Positions 39,087 through 48,590 of a stretch of 64,000 nt of DNA are shown one piece after another. The stretch comes from CAYFPX01 sp964519895 (GTDB taxonomy: Bacteria; Myxococcota_A; UBA796; CAJQPC01). The translations under genes and the position numbers were made by a program. The notes beneath the pieces are model-generated. The model saw only the letters and a list, made by a program, of their open reading frames with translations. It was not told the origin of the DNA and made no database searches. How positions within the stretch are numbered: the first letter of the stretch is position 1; each line of letters begins with the position of its first letter. Location of the stretch: contig CAZFLE010000025.1 in the NCBI GenBank assembly GCA_964519895.1, forward strand, positions 9,244 through 73,243. Reading direction: 5' to 3'.

Positions 39087-40292
39087 TCACCGCGCCAGCG
39101 ACGCCCCCGTCCACCACTCCACATCGCGCCCCAGCGGATCGCCGTCGGGGAAGAACGCCACATACGACATGGCGTCGTAGTGGAGGAAGCTCGGGCGGCC
39201 CGGTGTGTGCGTGCCCATCTGGTGCACCGGCTTCCAGGTGCCGGTGTTGAAGTAGGTCGCCTGCCGGCCGTCGAGCACACCCAGAGGGGTCATGCTGGGG
39301 AAGTGGCTGTGCCCGTTGATCACGTAGCGCAGGCCCTTGTGCTCGGGCGCCTGGAGCCGCGCCACCGCCTCGGCGGCGAACCGGCCGTCGAGGCTGTGGG
39401 CGAAGGCCTTGTACAGATCGGTCATGTGCTTGTCCCGGGTCTTGGGGAGCACCTTGGCCGTGGAGAGCTGCAGCAGGAGCTTGAGCTGCTTGCCCGGATC
39501 GAAGCCCTTGACCCGCTTCTGGGCCCGGACCCAGTCCCCCACGAAGGGGTTCGACAGGAACTCCTCGACCAGCTCCCGCCAGGTCGCGAGCAGTGGCCGC
39601 ACCAGTCCCTTCTTGTGCTGGCCCAGCTGACGGACCCAGGCGGGCACCGCGTAGATGGGGCGCACGTCGTCGATCTCGTCCAGGTGCTCGTCGACGATTC
39701 CAAGACGCTCTCGCAGGAGCAGGGGCAGGCGCACCACCAGCTCCAGTGCGATGGCATCGGCGATCGGCGGAAGCCCCTGGGTGGGCAGGCTGAACAGGTC
39801 CACCACGTGGCCGTGGTACGCGAGCACGCCGTCGTCGGGAAAGATCAGCTGCTGGGGCAGGGCCACGTCGCGGTCATCGCCGGTCATCGCCGTCCAGAGG
39901 CGACGCCGCGCTGCCGGGGCGTGGGCCAGCAGCCGATCGTGGTTGCCCAGCAGGTAGTGCACCCGCAGCTGCTCGGACTGCACCAGCTCGCGCAGAGCCG
40001 TGAAGAACGCCGCCTCCCGGGCCAGCACCCCGTCGACGATCCGTCCGACGGTCGCCTGCACCGCCCCGTCAGGCGACTGGTAGGGCCGGGTCATGCCCTC
40101 GAACCACAGGGGCGAGCGGATGAGGTCCAGGAAGTCGCCCACGATCACCAGCTCGGCGGGCTCCTCGCCCCGGGCCCCGGCGATGCGCTCCCAGAACCGC
40201 CCGAGCACCCGGTCCCAGGGCAGGCGCGTGCCCGCCAGCTGATCGGTCAGGTGAACGTCACTGAAGAAGATGCGGAGGGGCCGGCCTGCCAT
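39087..40292 (-). CDS. Metallophosphoesterase
   Basis: This 401-residue cytoplasmic protein, without signal or membrane segment, has the calcineurin-like motifs in order: FFSDVHLTD (D-x-H), VIVGDFLDLI (GD), YLLGNHDRLL (GNHD), YHGHVVDL and INGHSHFPSM (GHSH). These coordinate two metals and hydrolyse phosphoesters. The insert of about 150 residues between GNHD and GHSH is basic and helical and is not assigned. It converges on the dehydrogenase operon with a nine-base gap. Confidence 0.88.
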   Translation of the reverse strand: MAGRPLRIFFSDVHLTDQLAGTRLPWDRVLGRFWERIAGARGEEPAELVIVGDFLDLIRSPLWFEGMTRPYQSPDGAVQATVGRIVDGVLAREAAFFTALRELVQSEQLRVHYLLGNHDRLLAHAPAARRRLWTAMTGDDRDVALPQQLIFPDDGVLAYHGHVVDLFSLPTQGLPPIADAIALELVVRLPLLLRERLGIVDEHLDEIDDVRPIYAVPAWVRQLGQHKKGLVRPLLATWRELVEEFLSNPFVGDWVRAQKRVKGFDPGKQLKLLLQLSTAKVLPKTRDKHMTDLYKAFAHSLDGRFAAEAVARLQAPEHKGLRYVINGHSHFPSMTPLGVLDGRQATYFNTGTWKPVHQMGTHTPGRPSFLHYDAMSYVAFFPDGDPLGRDVEWWTGASLAR

Positions 40293-40413
40293 GGGCGCAG
40301 CCTACCGCTGGGTCGCCTCGGCGACGAAGGTCCGTACTTCGGACGTTCGTCCCCCCAACTCCACCCCACGCAACCCCCGCACCGCCGCCAGCTCGTGCGC
40401 CAGACTAGGACCG

Positions 40414-42270
40414 CTATCGCTGGCGGCGCCGCAGGCCCAGAAACGCCAGGATCATCGCCCAGCCGACGGTGGAGCCGCCGGTGACGGTGGCGCAGGCCGG
40501 CTGTGCTTCTGTGGCGACGTCGCTCACGTCGGACTCGGGCAGGTCGTTGCGGTCCGTACAACCACACAGGCGGCCACTCTCCACCGGATCGGTGACCACG
40601 CCGCCGCCACCGCACTCCGGGTTCTCGGCGCCCTGGGTCGGGGTGCTGCAGATCTTCCAGTCCTCGTCGTTCAGATCCGTGTCGTCCCCGTCGGGGTAAC
40701 GGGAGATGGACTCGCCGCTGCCCATCTCGGGCGCCAGCGTGAACGCAGGCCCGCCGTTGTCGTCCTCGAGGTCGTCGTCGTTGTTCTCGCCGTAGATGAC
40801 CGTGTCGACCACCACACCTTCGCAGTCCACCAGCCGGACCCCGTCGCCATTGCTGCCGGCGTTGCCCAGGTCCAGCGAGCTCTCGACGTCGACCGTGCCA
40901 GCCAGAGGGCCGCCCACGACCAGGTAGCCCCCGGCCGGAATCTCCAGCTCGGTGGGCAGGGTGGCCTGGACCGACCAGGAGCTCTTGGCGCCTTCGATCA
41001 CCCACCGGTCCAGCCGGTAGGCGCTGTCGCCGGCATTGTACAGCTCGACCCACTCGGCGTCGGTGTCGGTGCCCTCGGGGTCGGCCACGACCTCGTTCAG
41101 GCGGATGTGATCCACGCCGGCCAGGTCGCAGGTGAAGGTCGGGTTGGCGGCCCCCGGGGTGCACTCGTCGGCCGCCGTGACCCAAAAGTCCACCCCGGTC
41201 TGGTCGGTGTCGACGCCGTCGTCCTTGCGGGCCAGGCACTGGTTGTCCCCAGGGACCGCGCCCAAGGACGTGGCCAGGCCCCCCAGGTCGTCGGTCCACT
41301 GGTCCGTGTTCGGCTCGCCATAGACCACAGTGTCGGCCACGCCGTCGGCGCACTGGAGCTGGACCGCGTCGCTGCTGGAGCTGGCGTTGCCCAGGCTGAC
41401 CGCGAGCTCCTGGTCGGTGTCCGGGACCAGCTCGCCGCCGATCAGGAAGTACCCGCCCGCGGGCACGACGCCGACCAGCTCGACCGGTGTCTTGTAGCTG
41501 CTGGTGCCCCAGGTGAGCCCCCAGCCGGCCAGGTCGATGTCGGTGTCGCCGCCGTTGTGGAGCTCGACCCACTCCAGGTCCGTGTCCGTGCCCTCGGGGT
41601 TGCTCAAGAGCTCGTTGATCCTCAGGGGGTCGGTGCAGCTGGCGATCGGCCCGGTCACGGGCCCGGTGTCGATGCCCGAGTCACCGGTGTCACCGGTGTC
41701 GGGCAGCTCGCAGGTGTTGAGCTCGCCAGGGCTCGGCGTGTCGTCCTTGCAGAAGTCCAGCGCGCTGTCGTCGGTGTCGTCGCCGTCGAACACCCGGGCC
41801 AGGGAGTCGTCGTCGGTGGGCTTGGGGGCCAGCTGCTTGGCCGACGCCGGGTCGTTGGCGTCGTCGGCCAGGGCGTCGTCGTTGTTGTTGCCGTAGAGCA
41901 CCGTGTCGATGACCACGCCGTCGCACACCAGCCGCACGCCGTCGGCGTTGGAGCCGGCGTTGCCCATGTTCAGGGTCTCGCCCTTGGCCAGGCGGAGATC
42001 GGCTTCGGCGGCCACGTCGGGATCGGCGATCAGGAAGGTGGAACCCGGGTCCACGCGCCCGGTGAGCACTGCCGACTCGGACCAGTCGCCCTTGGCGGCC
42101 TCGAGCACGCAGCCCTCGAGCTCGACGTGATGGAAGGCCGTGTTGAAGACCTCGACCCACTCCAGACCCGCGTCGTCGCCCGACGGAGCTGGAAAGATCT
42201 CGTTGAGCTTCAGGTAGTCGTAGTCCAGCGCATGGGCGCTCGTGCCGAGGGCGAGGAGACTCAGGAACAT
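40414..42270 (-). CDS. Lamin-tail-domain surface protein with C-terminal sorting tail
   Basis: This 618-residue secreted protein (signal MFLSLLALGTSAHA) has three lamin-tail (LTD) beta modules, around residues 20-140, 215-345 and 390-530. Each starts LKLNEIFPAP, LRINELLSNPEGTD or IRLNEVVADPEGTD and is followed by EWVELHNGG or its variants. Asp/Thr-rich linkers separate the modules. The tail has Cys residues (CGCTDRND), a hydrophobic stretch (VGWAMILAFLGL) and terminal RRRQR, matching outer-surface sorting signals. LTD modules occur on extracellular nucleases and adhesins; no enzyme domain is present. Confidence 0.85.
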   Translation of the reverse strand: MFLSLLALGTSAHALDYDYLKLNEIFPAPSGDDAGLEWVEVFNTAFHHVELEGCVLEAAKGDWSESAVLTGRVDPGSTFLIADPDVAAEADLRLAKGETLNMGNAGSNADGVRLVCDGVVIDTVLYGNNNDDALADDANDPASAKQLAPKPTDDDSLARVFDGDDTDDSALDFCKDDTPSPGELNTCELPDTGDTGDSGIDTGPVTGPIASCTDPLRINELLSNPEGTDTDLEWVELHNGGDTDIDLAGWGLTWGTSSYKTPVELVGVVPAGGYFLIGGELVPDTDQELAVSLGNASSSSDAVQLQCADGVADTVVYGEPNTDQWTDDLGGLATSLGAVPGDNQCLARKDDGVDTDQTGVDFWVTAADECTPGAANPTFTCDLAGVDHIRLNEVVADPEGTDTDAEWVELYNAGDSAYRLDRWVIEGAKSSWSVQATLPTELEIPAGGYLVVGGPLAGTVDVESSLDLGNAGSNGDGVRLVDCEGVVVDTVIYGENNDDDLEDDNGGPAFTLAPEMGSGESISRYPDGDDTDLNDEDWKICSTPTQGAENPECGGGGVVTDPVESGRLCGCTDRNDLPESDVSDVATEAQPACATVTGGSTVGWAMILAFLGLRRRQR

Positions 42271-42308
42271 GCCAGGTCCAGTGGAGAAGCGCCGTATCTT
42301 AGCGGGGG

Positions 42309-43487
42309 TCAGTCCAGGTCGTCGTAGCTGGGCTTCTTCAAGATCGCGCGGACGACCAGGCCGAACAGGCCCAGCAGCACCAGGATCACCGGGGCGAGCA
42401 GCACTGGCCGATACTTGACCACGTGCTCGATGCGGTTGAGGAAGGACACCGGGTGGGGCCCGCCGTCGGGCCCGGTGAAGGTCGTGGACTGGAGCACGTG
42501 GCCCAGCGCCGCCTCCATGGCGTCGCCGTCGGCAAGCTTGCCGATGGCATAGGTGATCATCAGGCCGCGCTCATAGGGCGTCACGGCCACGCGCACGGCC
42601 AGGCCCGATGTGCCGGACAGCGTGTACATCGGGGACAGCCGCCCATCGGCAGACGCGGGCAGCGGGCTGGCCGGACCGACCTCCATGCCGCCGAAGAGCA
42701 GGGCCTTGATCTCGTCTTGCTTGCCCGCAAAGGAGTCGTCGTCGACCTGGCCGATCCAGGCGCCCTGTTGGCACGACAGCAAGAGCGCCGTCTCGCCCTC
42801 GGCGTAGGGCTGGATGGCGACCCAGCAGCGCTCCTTGTCGATCTTGCCCTGGCCCACCTTGGCCCCGAGCTCTCGGACCGGCCCCAGCTCCGCGAGCAGA
42901 GGCTTGCGCCAGCCGTCCGGCAGGGTGGACTCGAAGGCGGCCTCGCTCACGAGCGCCCCGCGCGTCTCGGCCAGGTCCTGGGGCGCTTTCTCCAGCTGGA
43001 CGCCGCCATCCCATGCGGCCAGAGCCTTGCGAACCCGCCCGGCGTTCCGCGTCAGCCCGATGGCCCGCAGGTGGGCGACCTTGCCCCGGATGGTGAACGA
43101 GCGCTGGTACAGCACGGCGCTGTCCTTGCCGTTGTGCCGGTAGCGCAGCTCGGCGACAGCGGTGCTGCGGCCGTCCATGTCCTGGACCCCGCTGGACACC
43201 ACCTGGACGTCGGTGTGGCCGCCGGCCTCGAGATCGGCGACGGCGAGCTTGGCCCAGGCCTGCGCGGCGTCGTCGCTCGGGGCGATCTGGAAGGGCGTCG
43301 AGGTGATCTTGACCTGGGTGGTCTTCTTGTCGTCGACCCCATCCAGGTCCCAGTCCGACCAGCGGGGCACCCGGTAGCCCCTGGGAATGGTCACGTTCAT
43401 GCCCAGGTCGGCCATGTACAGGGGACCGTCGTCCTGGGCGGATGCGGGGGCGAGCCCCAGGGCCAAGGCGAGCATCATGCCGGTCAT
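42309..43487 (-). CDS. Hypothetical exported protein with C-terminal membrane anchor
   Basis: This 392-residue protein has a signal peptide (MTGMMLALALGLAPASA), a mature domain of about 320 residues rich in strands (VAELRYRHNGKDSAVLYQ; GLAVRVAVTPYERGLMITY) and one membrane helix near the end (about 355-378) with a short basic tail (KKPSYDDLD). The family was not recognised. GGAGGAGAAGA precedes the ATG. The start overlaps the upstream small gene's stop as ATGA, so translation is coupled. Confidence 0.75.
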   Translation of the reverse strand: MTGMMLALALGLAPASAQDDGPLYMADLGMNVTIPRGYRVPRWSDWDLDGVDDKKTTQVKITSTPFQIAPSDDAAQAWAKLAVADLEAGGHTDVQVVSSGVQDMDGRSTAVAELRYRHNGKDSAVLYQRSFTIRGKVAHLRAIGLTRNAGRVRKALAAWDGGVQLEKAPQDLAETRGALVSEAAFESTLPDGWRKPLLAELGPVRELGAKVGQGKIDKERCWVAIQPYAEGETALLLSCQQGAWIGQVDDDSFAGKQDEIKALLFGGMEVGPASPLPASADGRLSPMYTLSGTSGLAVRVAVTPYERGLMITYAIGKLADGDAMEAALGHVLQSTTFTGPDGGPHPVSFLNRIEHVVKYRPVLLAPVILVLLGLFGLVVRAILKKPSYDDLD

Positions 43488-43672
43488 TCTTCTCCTCCCT
43501 CTTCTTGGGGACGGGCCCGATCCCAGCGCACGCTCCGCACCCAGGTGGGCAGCGCACCCGAGCCGGGGGCCGGAGGGGGCACGCCTGGCGGCAGCGGTGG
43601 GCCGGGGGGCTGCTCTCCTCGACCCCCGTAGCGACTGCCGGACCAGGGGACGTCGTGCGCGTCGTCGGGCAT
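43484..43672 (-). CDS. Small Pro/Gly-rich protein, coupled to the downstream gene
   Basis: This 62-residue frame is rich in Pro and Gly (PPGPPLPPGVPPPAPGSG) with acidic ends. The ATGA overlap with the next gene's start is the main support, since such overlaps mark real operon partners throughout this window. No ribosome binding site is clear and no homologue is known to me. Confidence 0.4.
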   Translation of the reverse strand: MPDDAHDVPWSGSRYGGRGEQPPGPPLPPGVPPPAPGSGALPTWVRSVRWDRARPQEEGGEE

Positions 43673-43787
43673 GTCCCGCGGTCTAACCGGGGCTTGCAGC
43701 TGGATTCGTCGAGGACTTGTGAGCCGGGTGCAACCGCTCGCGACGTGTCAGCATCCCAGGAGGACCAGACGGACGACCCACGTGGAC

Positions 43788-45614
43788 ATGCCCTTCCTGC
43801 TGTTGACCCTTGCCTGCGGCAGCGACCTGCCCGACCCGCCCACGCCGACGACCCAGACGTCGGTCACCGACTCGGCCACCCCTGGCACGACCGACACGGA
43901 CACCCCGCCCGATCCAGGGGTGCTCGGAGACCACTGTGATCCGCCCCAGGAGCTCGCCGCAGATCCCCTGAGCCTCCTGGGCCAGGTCGAGGTCAACCAG
44001 AGCATGGAAGAGCCCTGGCTGATGGAGCTGACCGAGGTCGAGACCGAGCTCGATCGGGGCCTGGTCTGGGGCGGCGGCCAGGGCGGCGTGGTCGCCTTCG
44101 ACGTGTCGGACCCGGAGAACCCGGCCCTGCTGGGCTACCACCCGGACCCGGCCGAGAACTACCCCTGGGGCCGCTACTACAAGCTCGTGGTCGGCGAAGG
44201 CGACCGGATCTACGCCACCAACCGCGACATCGATCTGATCGTGGTCGACACGTCGGACCCGTCGTCGCCCCAGGCGATCTGGTCCCATGACGAGACCGGC
44301 ATGTCGGGCCTGCGCATCAACGGCGACCTGTTGTACGTGGTGACCCACACCGGCGAGTTCCACACCTGGTCCCTGGAGGATCCCGACGCGCCGCGACGGC
44401 TGAACCAGACCGATGGGCTGGCCAGTGCCTGGGACCTGGTGGTCGACGGCGACTGGGCCTATGTCGCCGACAACACCCTGGGCGTGGTCCCGGTGGACCT
44501 GACAGACCCGGAGAGGCCCAAGATCGGGTCCGGGGTCGATGCGGGCGGCGGGGTCCAGGACGTGGCGGTCGGCGACGGTGTGGTCTACGCCGCCAGCGGC
44601 GCCGACGGGGTGGCGGTCTTGGACATCTCCAATCCGTCGACGCCGGTGCTGTCCGGTTTTGTGGCCTATGGCAACGGCGTGCAGGCCGTGGCCGTCGACG
44701 GCACCCTGCTCTACGCCACCACCCAGGAAGACCTGGTGGTGATGGACATCACCGATCCCCTGGACCCCATCCCCCAGGCCACCAAGCAGACCGAGCAGTG
44801 GGCCATGCACGTGGTGGGGGACCAGGGCCGCGCCTACGTGGCCGACTGGGGCCGCATGAGCGTCTGGGAGCTGGACCAGGCCGCCAGCGCCCCCGACGTG
44901 GACCTGTCCGCCGACGAGGTCTACCTGGCGAGCGCCGACGAGGGCGTGCTGCTCCAGGTGGCCAACCGAGGCGACGCGCCGCTGACCCTGACCGGGGTCA
45001 CCGTCGACGACGATCGCTTCCAGGTCAAGGCGGACCAGACCGTGGTCGAGGTCGGGGGCTCGGCGGACCTGACCGTGACGTGGTCCGAGGTCGACGAGGC
45101 CGAGGCGACGGTGTGCCTGGCGTCCGACGACGCCGATGAACCCCAGGTCCAGGTCGTGCTGCACACCGGCGAGGCCGGCAGCCTGGGCCCCATCGGGGAC
45201 CCAGCCCCGGACTTCGTGCTGTCGGGCATCGACGGCAACACCTACCGGCTCTCGGAACAGCTGGGCAAGGTGGTGGTGCTCATCTTCTTCTCCCCTGGCT
45301 GACCCCAGTGTGCGTCCGAGGTCTCGGACATCGAGAACGACATCTGGCAGGTGTACAAGGACCAGGATGTGGTCGTCTGGGGCATCGGCTGGGACGATCC
45401 CGAGCTGCTCGGCGACTTCCAGGAGTGGCTGGGCGTGACCTACCCCTTCCTCCACGACGACGGCAGCGTCAGCGTCGACTACGCCACCGAGATGGCGTTC
45501 CCGTCGGCGGCCTTTCCCCAGGACTGGGTCATCGACCGGGACGGCACGTTCGTGTACGGCAACAACTACTACGAGCTCGACGAGATCGTGGCCGCCATCG
45601 AGCGGTCCCTGTAG
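43788..45614 (+). CDS. Selenoprotein A: LVIVD-propeller lipoprotein with Sec-containing thioredoxin/peroxiredoxin-like domain
   Basis: This lipoprotein (signal MPFLLLTLAC) has LVIVD-type beta-propeller repeats (about residues 60-385: GGVVAFDVSDPENPALLGY; DLIVVDTSDPSSP; GVAVLDISNPSTPVLSG), an ASH/HYDIN-like domain (about 390-475) and an AhpC/TSA-type thioredoxin fold. The frame meets TGA at 45300-45302 immediately after VVVLIFFSPG and continues as PQCASEVSDIENDIWQVYK, with VVVWGIGWDDPEL, YPFLHDDGS and FPQDWVIDRDG, to TAG at 45614. TGA stands where the peroxidatic Cys of CPxC would be (residue 505 of 608), giving U-P-Q-C. A hairpin with AGGTCT loop follows. Without readthrough the protein loses its redox domain. 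It is probably an extracytoplasmic redox enzyme and opens a secreted-protein gene run with c-type haem motifs. Confidence 0.87.
45303..45347 (+). promoter_or_regulatory. Candidate bacterial SECIS hairpin
   Basis: GTCCG (45314-45318), loop AGGTCT (45319-45324) and CGGAC (45325-45329) form a perfect five-pair stem whose loop starts 16 bases after the TGA. An additional CCAG/CTGG pair (45305-45308 with 45344-45347) can extend it. Loop sequence and distance match what is known of the E. coli fdhF SECIS bound by SelB. Confidence 0.8.
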
Positions 45615-45664
45615 GCGGGCGGACCACCTTGCGCTGGCCGGGCGCTTCGGGCCATCCTCCGGGG

Positions 45665-46039
45665 GTGACGGCGCTGACACCCCTCGTGCTGTGGACCGGG
45701 CTCTGGGCCTGCGGCGACGGCTCTGACGTCCCGCCGCCCCCCCTGGACGACAGCGCCACGCCCGCCGCGGACACCGCCTGTGCGGCGCTGCCCGACGTGA
45801 CCTGGCAGGGGTGGGGGCGCGGCTTCTTCGCCACCTACTGCGACGGCTGTCACACGGCGGACGCAGAGGACCGTCGCGGCGCCCCCGAGGGCACGGCCTT
45901 CGACACCTTGGACCAGGTCCGCAGCCAGGCGGACCGGATCCGGGCCCGCACCCTGGAGGGGCTGGACATGCCCCCCGGCGGCGGCGTGGTCGACGACGAC
46001 CTGTGGCTGCTGGACGCGTTCCTGGTGTGTGGTCTATGA
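45665..46039 (+). CDS. Monohaem c-type cytochrome-like lipoprotein
   Basis: This 124-residue lipoprotein (GTG start; signal LVLWTGLWAC, then Pro/Asp spacer) has one CxxCH haem-binding motif in ATYCDGCHTADA and a downstream Met-rich turn (GLDMPPGGG) that could supply the axial ligand. It fits a small c-type cytochrome or PSCyt-like domain in the periplasm or on the outer membrane. It follows the selenoprotein by 50 bases and overlaps the next gene (ATGA). Confidence 0.75.
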   Translation: MTALTPLVLWTGLWACGDGSDVPPPPLDDSATPAADTACAALPDVTWQGWGRGFFATYCDGCHTADAEDRRGAPEGTAFDTLDQVRSQADRIRARTLEGLDMPPGGGVVDDDLWLLDAFLVCGL

Positions 46040-46947
46040 CAGGGCTCCTGCTGCTCGCCGCCTGCACCGGCGACGCGGCCGAGTGCATGGACGGGTACGT
46101 GGCTTCGGCCGGCGGCACCTGCGAAGAGGCCCCCGACAGCGCCGCGCCCAGCGACTCCGCCACAGGCCGGTGGGAGCGACCGGAGATCCCAGAGGCGCCG
46201 TGGTCCGCCGACGAGCTGGTGGGCGTGATCGACGACCTGCTGGACCACGGACTGCCGGACCAGGTGGCGCTCAAGGACCTGTACCTGGAGATGCTCGACC
46301 AGGGTCGCGACGGGTCCTGTCCGAACAGCGACGGCACGACCATCTTCGCGATGCTCACCGACTCCTGCACGTCGGACAAGGGCTACACCTTCTACGGCAT
46401 CGCGGCCTTCCTCGAGGACACCAAGCAGCCCGACGACCCCCAGCCCGACGCCGCCGACTACGTGTTCAACATGGCGCCGGCCAGCTTCGGCATCACCGAT
46501 CCCGACGGCGACACCTACTACGCCGGCGGCGCGTTCTACTACGAGGGTCGGTTCGACGACGACGACGTGACCTGGGCCGGCGAGACCAACGGGAGCTTCG
46601 GCTATCCCAAGTCAGAGGGTCTGATCGGGGCCGGCTACGCGTCGTCCCTGGACGCCAGCGGGACCTATGGGCCCAGCGGCGACAGCCTGACCGCGATGGG
46701 CTCGCTGAACCTGAACGACATCGCCGCCTTCATCGACGAGCTCACCTGGGACACGGCGACCTGTGGCGGCGTGGCCCAGGGCAGCGTCCGGGTGCGCACC
46801 GCCGACGGCTACTGGTACCAGGCGAGCTTTGGCGCCGACTGCGAAGCCTGCGGGCCGCTGACCTATGCCGACGAGGCCTTCGGGGAGCTCTGCTACGACT
46901 GGGCACCCGCGCTCCAAGCCTTCTCCGACACCATGAGGACCCTGTGA
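46036..46947 (+). CDS. Hypothetical lipoprotein
   Basis: This 303-residue lipoprotein (MTGLLLLAAC, then acidic linker with CMDGYV and GTCEEAPDS) is rich in Asp, Gly and Tyr. It has five or more Cys near its N- and C-terminal ends (SCPNS, DSCTSDK, TCGGV, DCEACGP, LCYDW), suggesting disulfides. Strands such as GAFYYEGRFDDDDVTWAGE indicate a beta-rich extracellular fold. No family is recognised. Both ends overlap neighbours by four bases, so it is translated within the run. Confidence 0.72.
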   Translation: MTGLLLLAACTGDAAECMDGYVASAGGTCEEAPDSAAPSDSATGRWERPEIPEAPWSADELVGVIDDLLDHGLPDQVALKDLYLEMLDQGRDGSCPNSDGTTIFAMLTDSCTSDKGYTFYGIAAFLEDTKQPDDPQPDAADYVFNMAPASFGITDPDGDTYYAGGAFYYEGRFDDDDVTWAGETNGSFGYPKSEGLIGAGYASSLDASGTYGPSGDSLTAMGSLNLNDIAAFIDELTWDTATCGGVAQGSVRVRTADGYWYQASFGADCEACGPLTYADEAFGELCYDWAPALQAFSDTMRTL

Positions 46948-48590
46948 GCGGGCTGATCTGGTTGGCGCTGGCGTGCACCGATGCGGTGGTGCCCGACCCT
47001 CCGGCGACGGACTCGGCCACGAGCCCCGACAGCTGGACGGAGCCCGTGCGCTTCGAGCCGCTGCCCGCGCCCCGGCTGCTGAGGCGCATGAGCCTGGACC
47101 TGCTGGGCGTGCTGCCCGACCTCGACGACCTGGACCGGGTCGACGCCGACCCCGACGCCCTGGCCCAGGTGCGCGACGACCTGCTCGAGGACCCCCGGCT
47201 CGAGGACCGCCTGGTGCAGCTCCTGGCCGATCGCTTCCTGACCCGCATCGACACCTTTCCCTTGAGCCACCGGGACTACGAGCTCGAGGACACCCAGGAG
47301 CACCCCTTCGAGCTCGCCGTCGGCGAGGAGCCCCTGCGCCTGATGGCCCACGTGGCGGCCCAGGACTTGCCCTGGACCGACATCGTGACCGCCGACTACA
47401 CCCTGGCAAACGGGCTGCTGCGCCAGGTCTGGCCGCTCACGTCGACCGACGACACCGACGACTGGGCCGTGTCCACGTGGACCGACGGGCGGCCCGCAGT
47501 CGGCATCCTGGCCAGCAATGGGCTGTGGTGGCGCTACGCCACGACCCCCTTCAACTACAACCGGGCCCGAGCCGCCGCCGTGAGCCGCCTGCTCCTGTGC
47601 GAGGACTACCTGGCGCGGCCGGTCACCCTGACCAGCAGCCCGACCCTGGCCGACGAGGACGGCACCGAACAGGCGGTGCGCGAAGACCCGGCCTGCCTGG
47701 CGTGCCACGTGACGATGGATCCGCTGGCCGCCGCGTTCTTCGGGTTCTGGTGGTTCGACATCTACGACACCCAGGAGCTGACCTACTACCACCCCGAGCG
47801 CGAGCCCTACAACGAGGTCTTCCTGGGCATGAAGACCAGCTACTTCGGGCACCCCGTGTCCGGCCTGGCAGAGGTGGGGCTGGCGATCGCTGCCGACACC
47901 CGCTTCCGGACCTGTGCCGCAGAGACGGTGGCGGAGAGCCTGTGGCGCCGACCGGTGACCGTCGACGACTTCGACCACGTGCAGCACCTGCGGGCCCTGT
48001 TCGAGGACGGCGAGCTGCGCCTCAAGGTGCTCCTGGCCGCGGTCACGGACTCCGGGGAGTACGGTGCCGATGGGCCGCTGGAGGGCGACGACGACCACGG
48101 GGCGGTGACCGTCCGACTGATCACCCCGAGCCAGCTGGCCACCGCCCTCGCGGACCTGACCGGGTTCACGTGGACCACCGAAGGCTTCGAGCAGCTGGGC
48201 AACGACGACCGGGGCTACCGCACGATGGCCGGCGGGGTCGACGGCGTCAGCGTCACCAGTCCACAGCTGAGCCCCAGCGTGAGCCAGGCGCTGGTGGCCC
48301 GCCGTGTGGCCGAGGCCGCCGCCAGCCACGCCGTCCGTCAGGAGCTGCTGGACGACGAGAGCGACGCCCTGTTGCCCGGGGTGGACCTGGACAGCGAGCC
48401 CGGCGACGCCGCCTTCGACAGCGCCCTCGACAGCCTGGTGTGGCGCTTGTACGCCGAGCGACAGACCGACGCCGAGCGCGAGGAGCTGAACGCGCTGTGG
48501 TCCCACGTCCGCGGCACCGACGGGGCCGACGGGGCCTGGGCGGCGGTGCTCACCTTGCTCTTCCGGGACCCCAGGATGCTCAGCACATGA
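46944..48590 (+). CDS. Haem-motif lipoprotein related to DUF1549/DUF1588 proteins
   Basis: This 548-residue lipoprotein (signal MSGLIWLALAC) has a helical block typical of planctomycete-style DUF1549 proteins (LLRRMSLDLLGVLPDLDDL; LLEDPRLEDRLVQLLADRF), then PACLACHVTMDPLAAAFFGF with a CxxCH motif, and helical regions to the end (RVAEAAASHAVRQELL; LVWRLYAERQTDAEREEL). Relatives couple cytochromes to DUF1501 proteins, in agreement with the next gene. The GTG start is coupled to the preceding gene (GTGA); the stop overlaps the next as ATGA. Confidence 0.78.
   Translation: MSGLIWLALACTDAVVPDPPATDSATSPDSWTEPVRFEPLPAPRLLRRMSLDLLGVLPDLDDLDRVDADPDALAQVRDDLLEDPRLEDRLVQLLADRFLTRIDTFPLSHRDYELEDTQEHPFELAVGEEPLRLMAHVAAQDLPWTDIVTADYTLANGLLRQVWPLTSTDDTDDWAVSTWTDGRPAVGILASNGLWWRYATTPFNYNRARAAAVSRLLLCEDYLARPVTLTSSPTLADEDGTEQAVREDPACLACHVTMDPLAAAFFGFWWFDIYDTQELTYYHPEREPYNEVFLGMKTSYFGHPVSGLAEVGLAIAADTRFRTCAAETVAESLWRRPVTVDDFDHVQHLRALFEDGELRLKVLLAAVTDSGEYGADGPLEGDDDHGAVTVRLITPSQLATALADLTGFTWTTEGFEQLGNDDRGYRTMAGGVDGVSVTSPQLSPSVSQALVARRVAEAAASHAVRQELLDDESDALLPGVDLDSEPGDAAFDSALDSLVWRLYAERQTDAEREELNALWSHVRGTDGADGAWAAVLTLLFRDPRMLST

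Noticed and set aside
45300..45302. TGA as a true stop, or a frameshift, in selenoprotein A
   Set aside because: The continuation is in the same frame, completes the thioredoxin fold, and the same event at the same residue occurs in a paralogue. A frameshift is not needed to explain either.
43683..46379. 898-codon minus-strand frame opposite selenoprotein A
   Set aside because: Shadow of the plus-strand gene; no recognisable motif.
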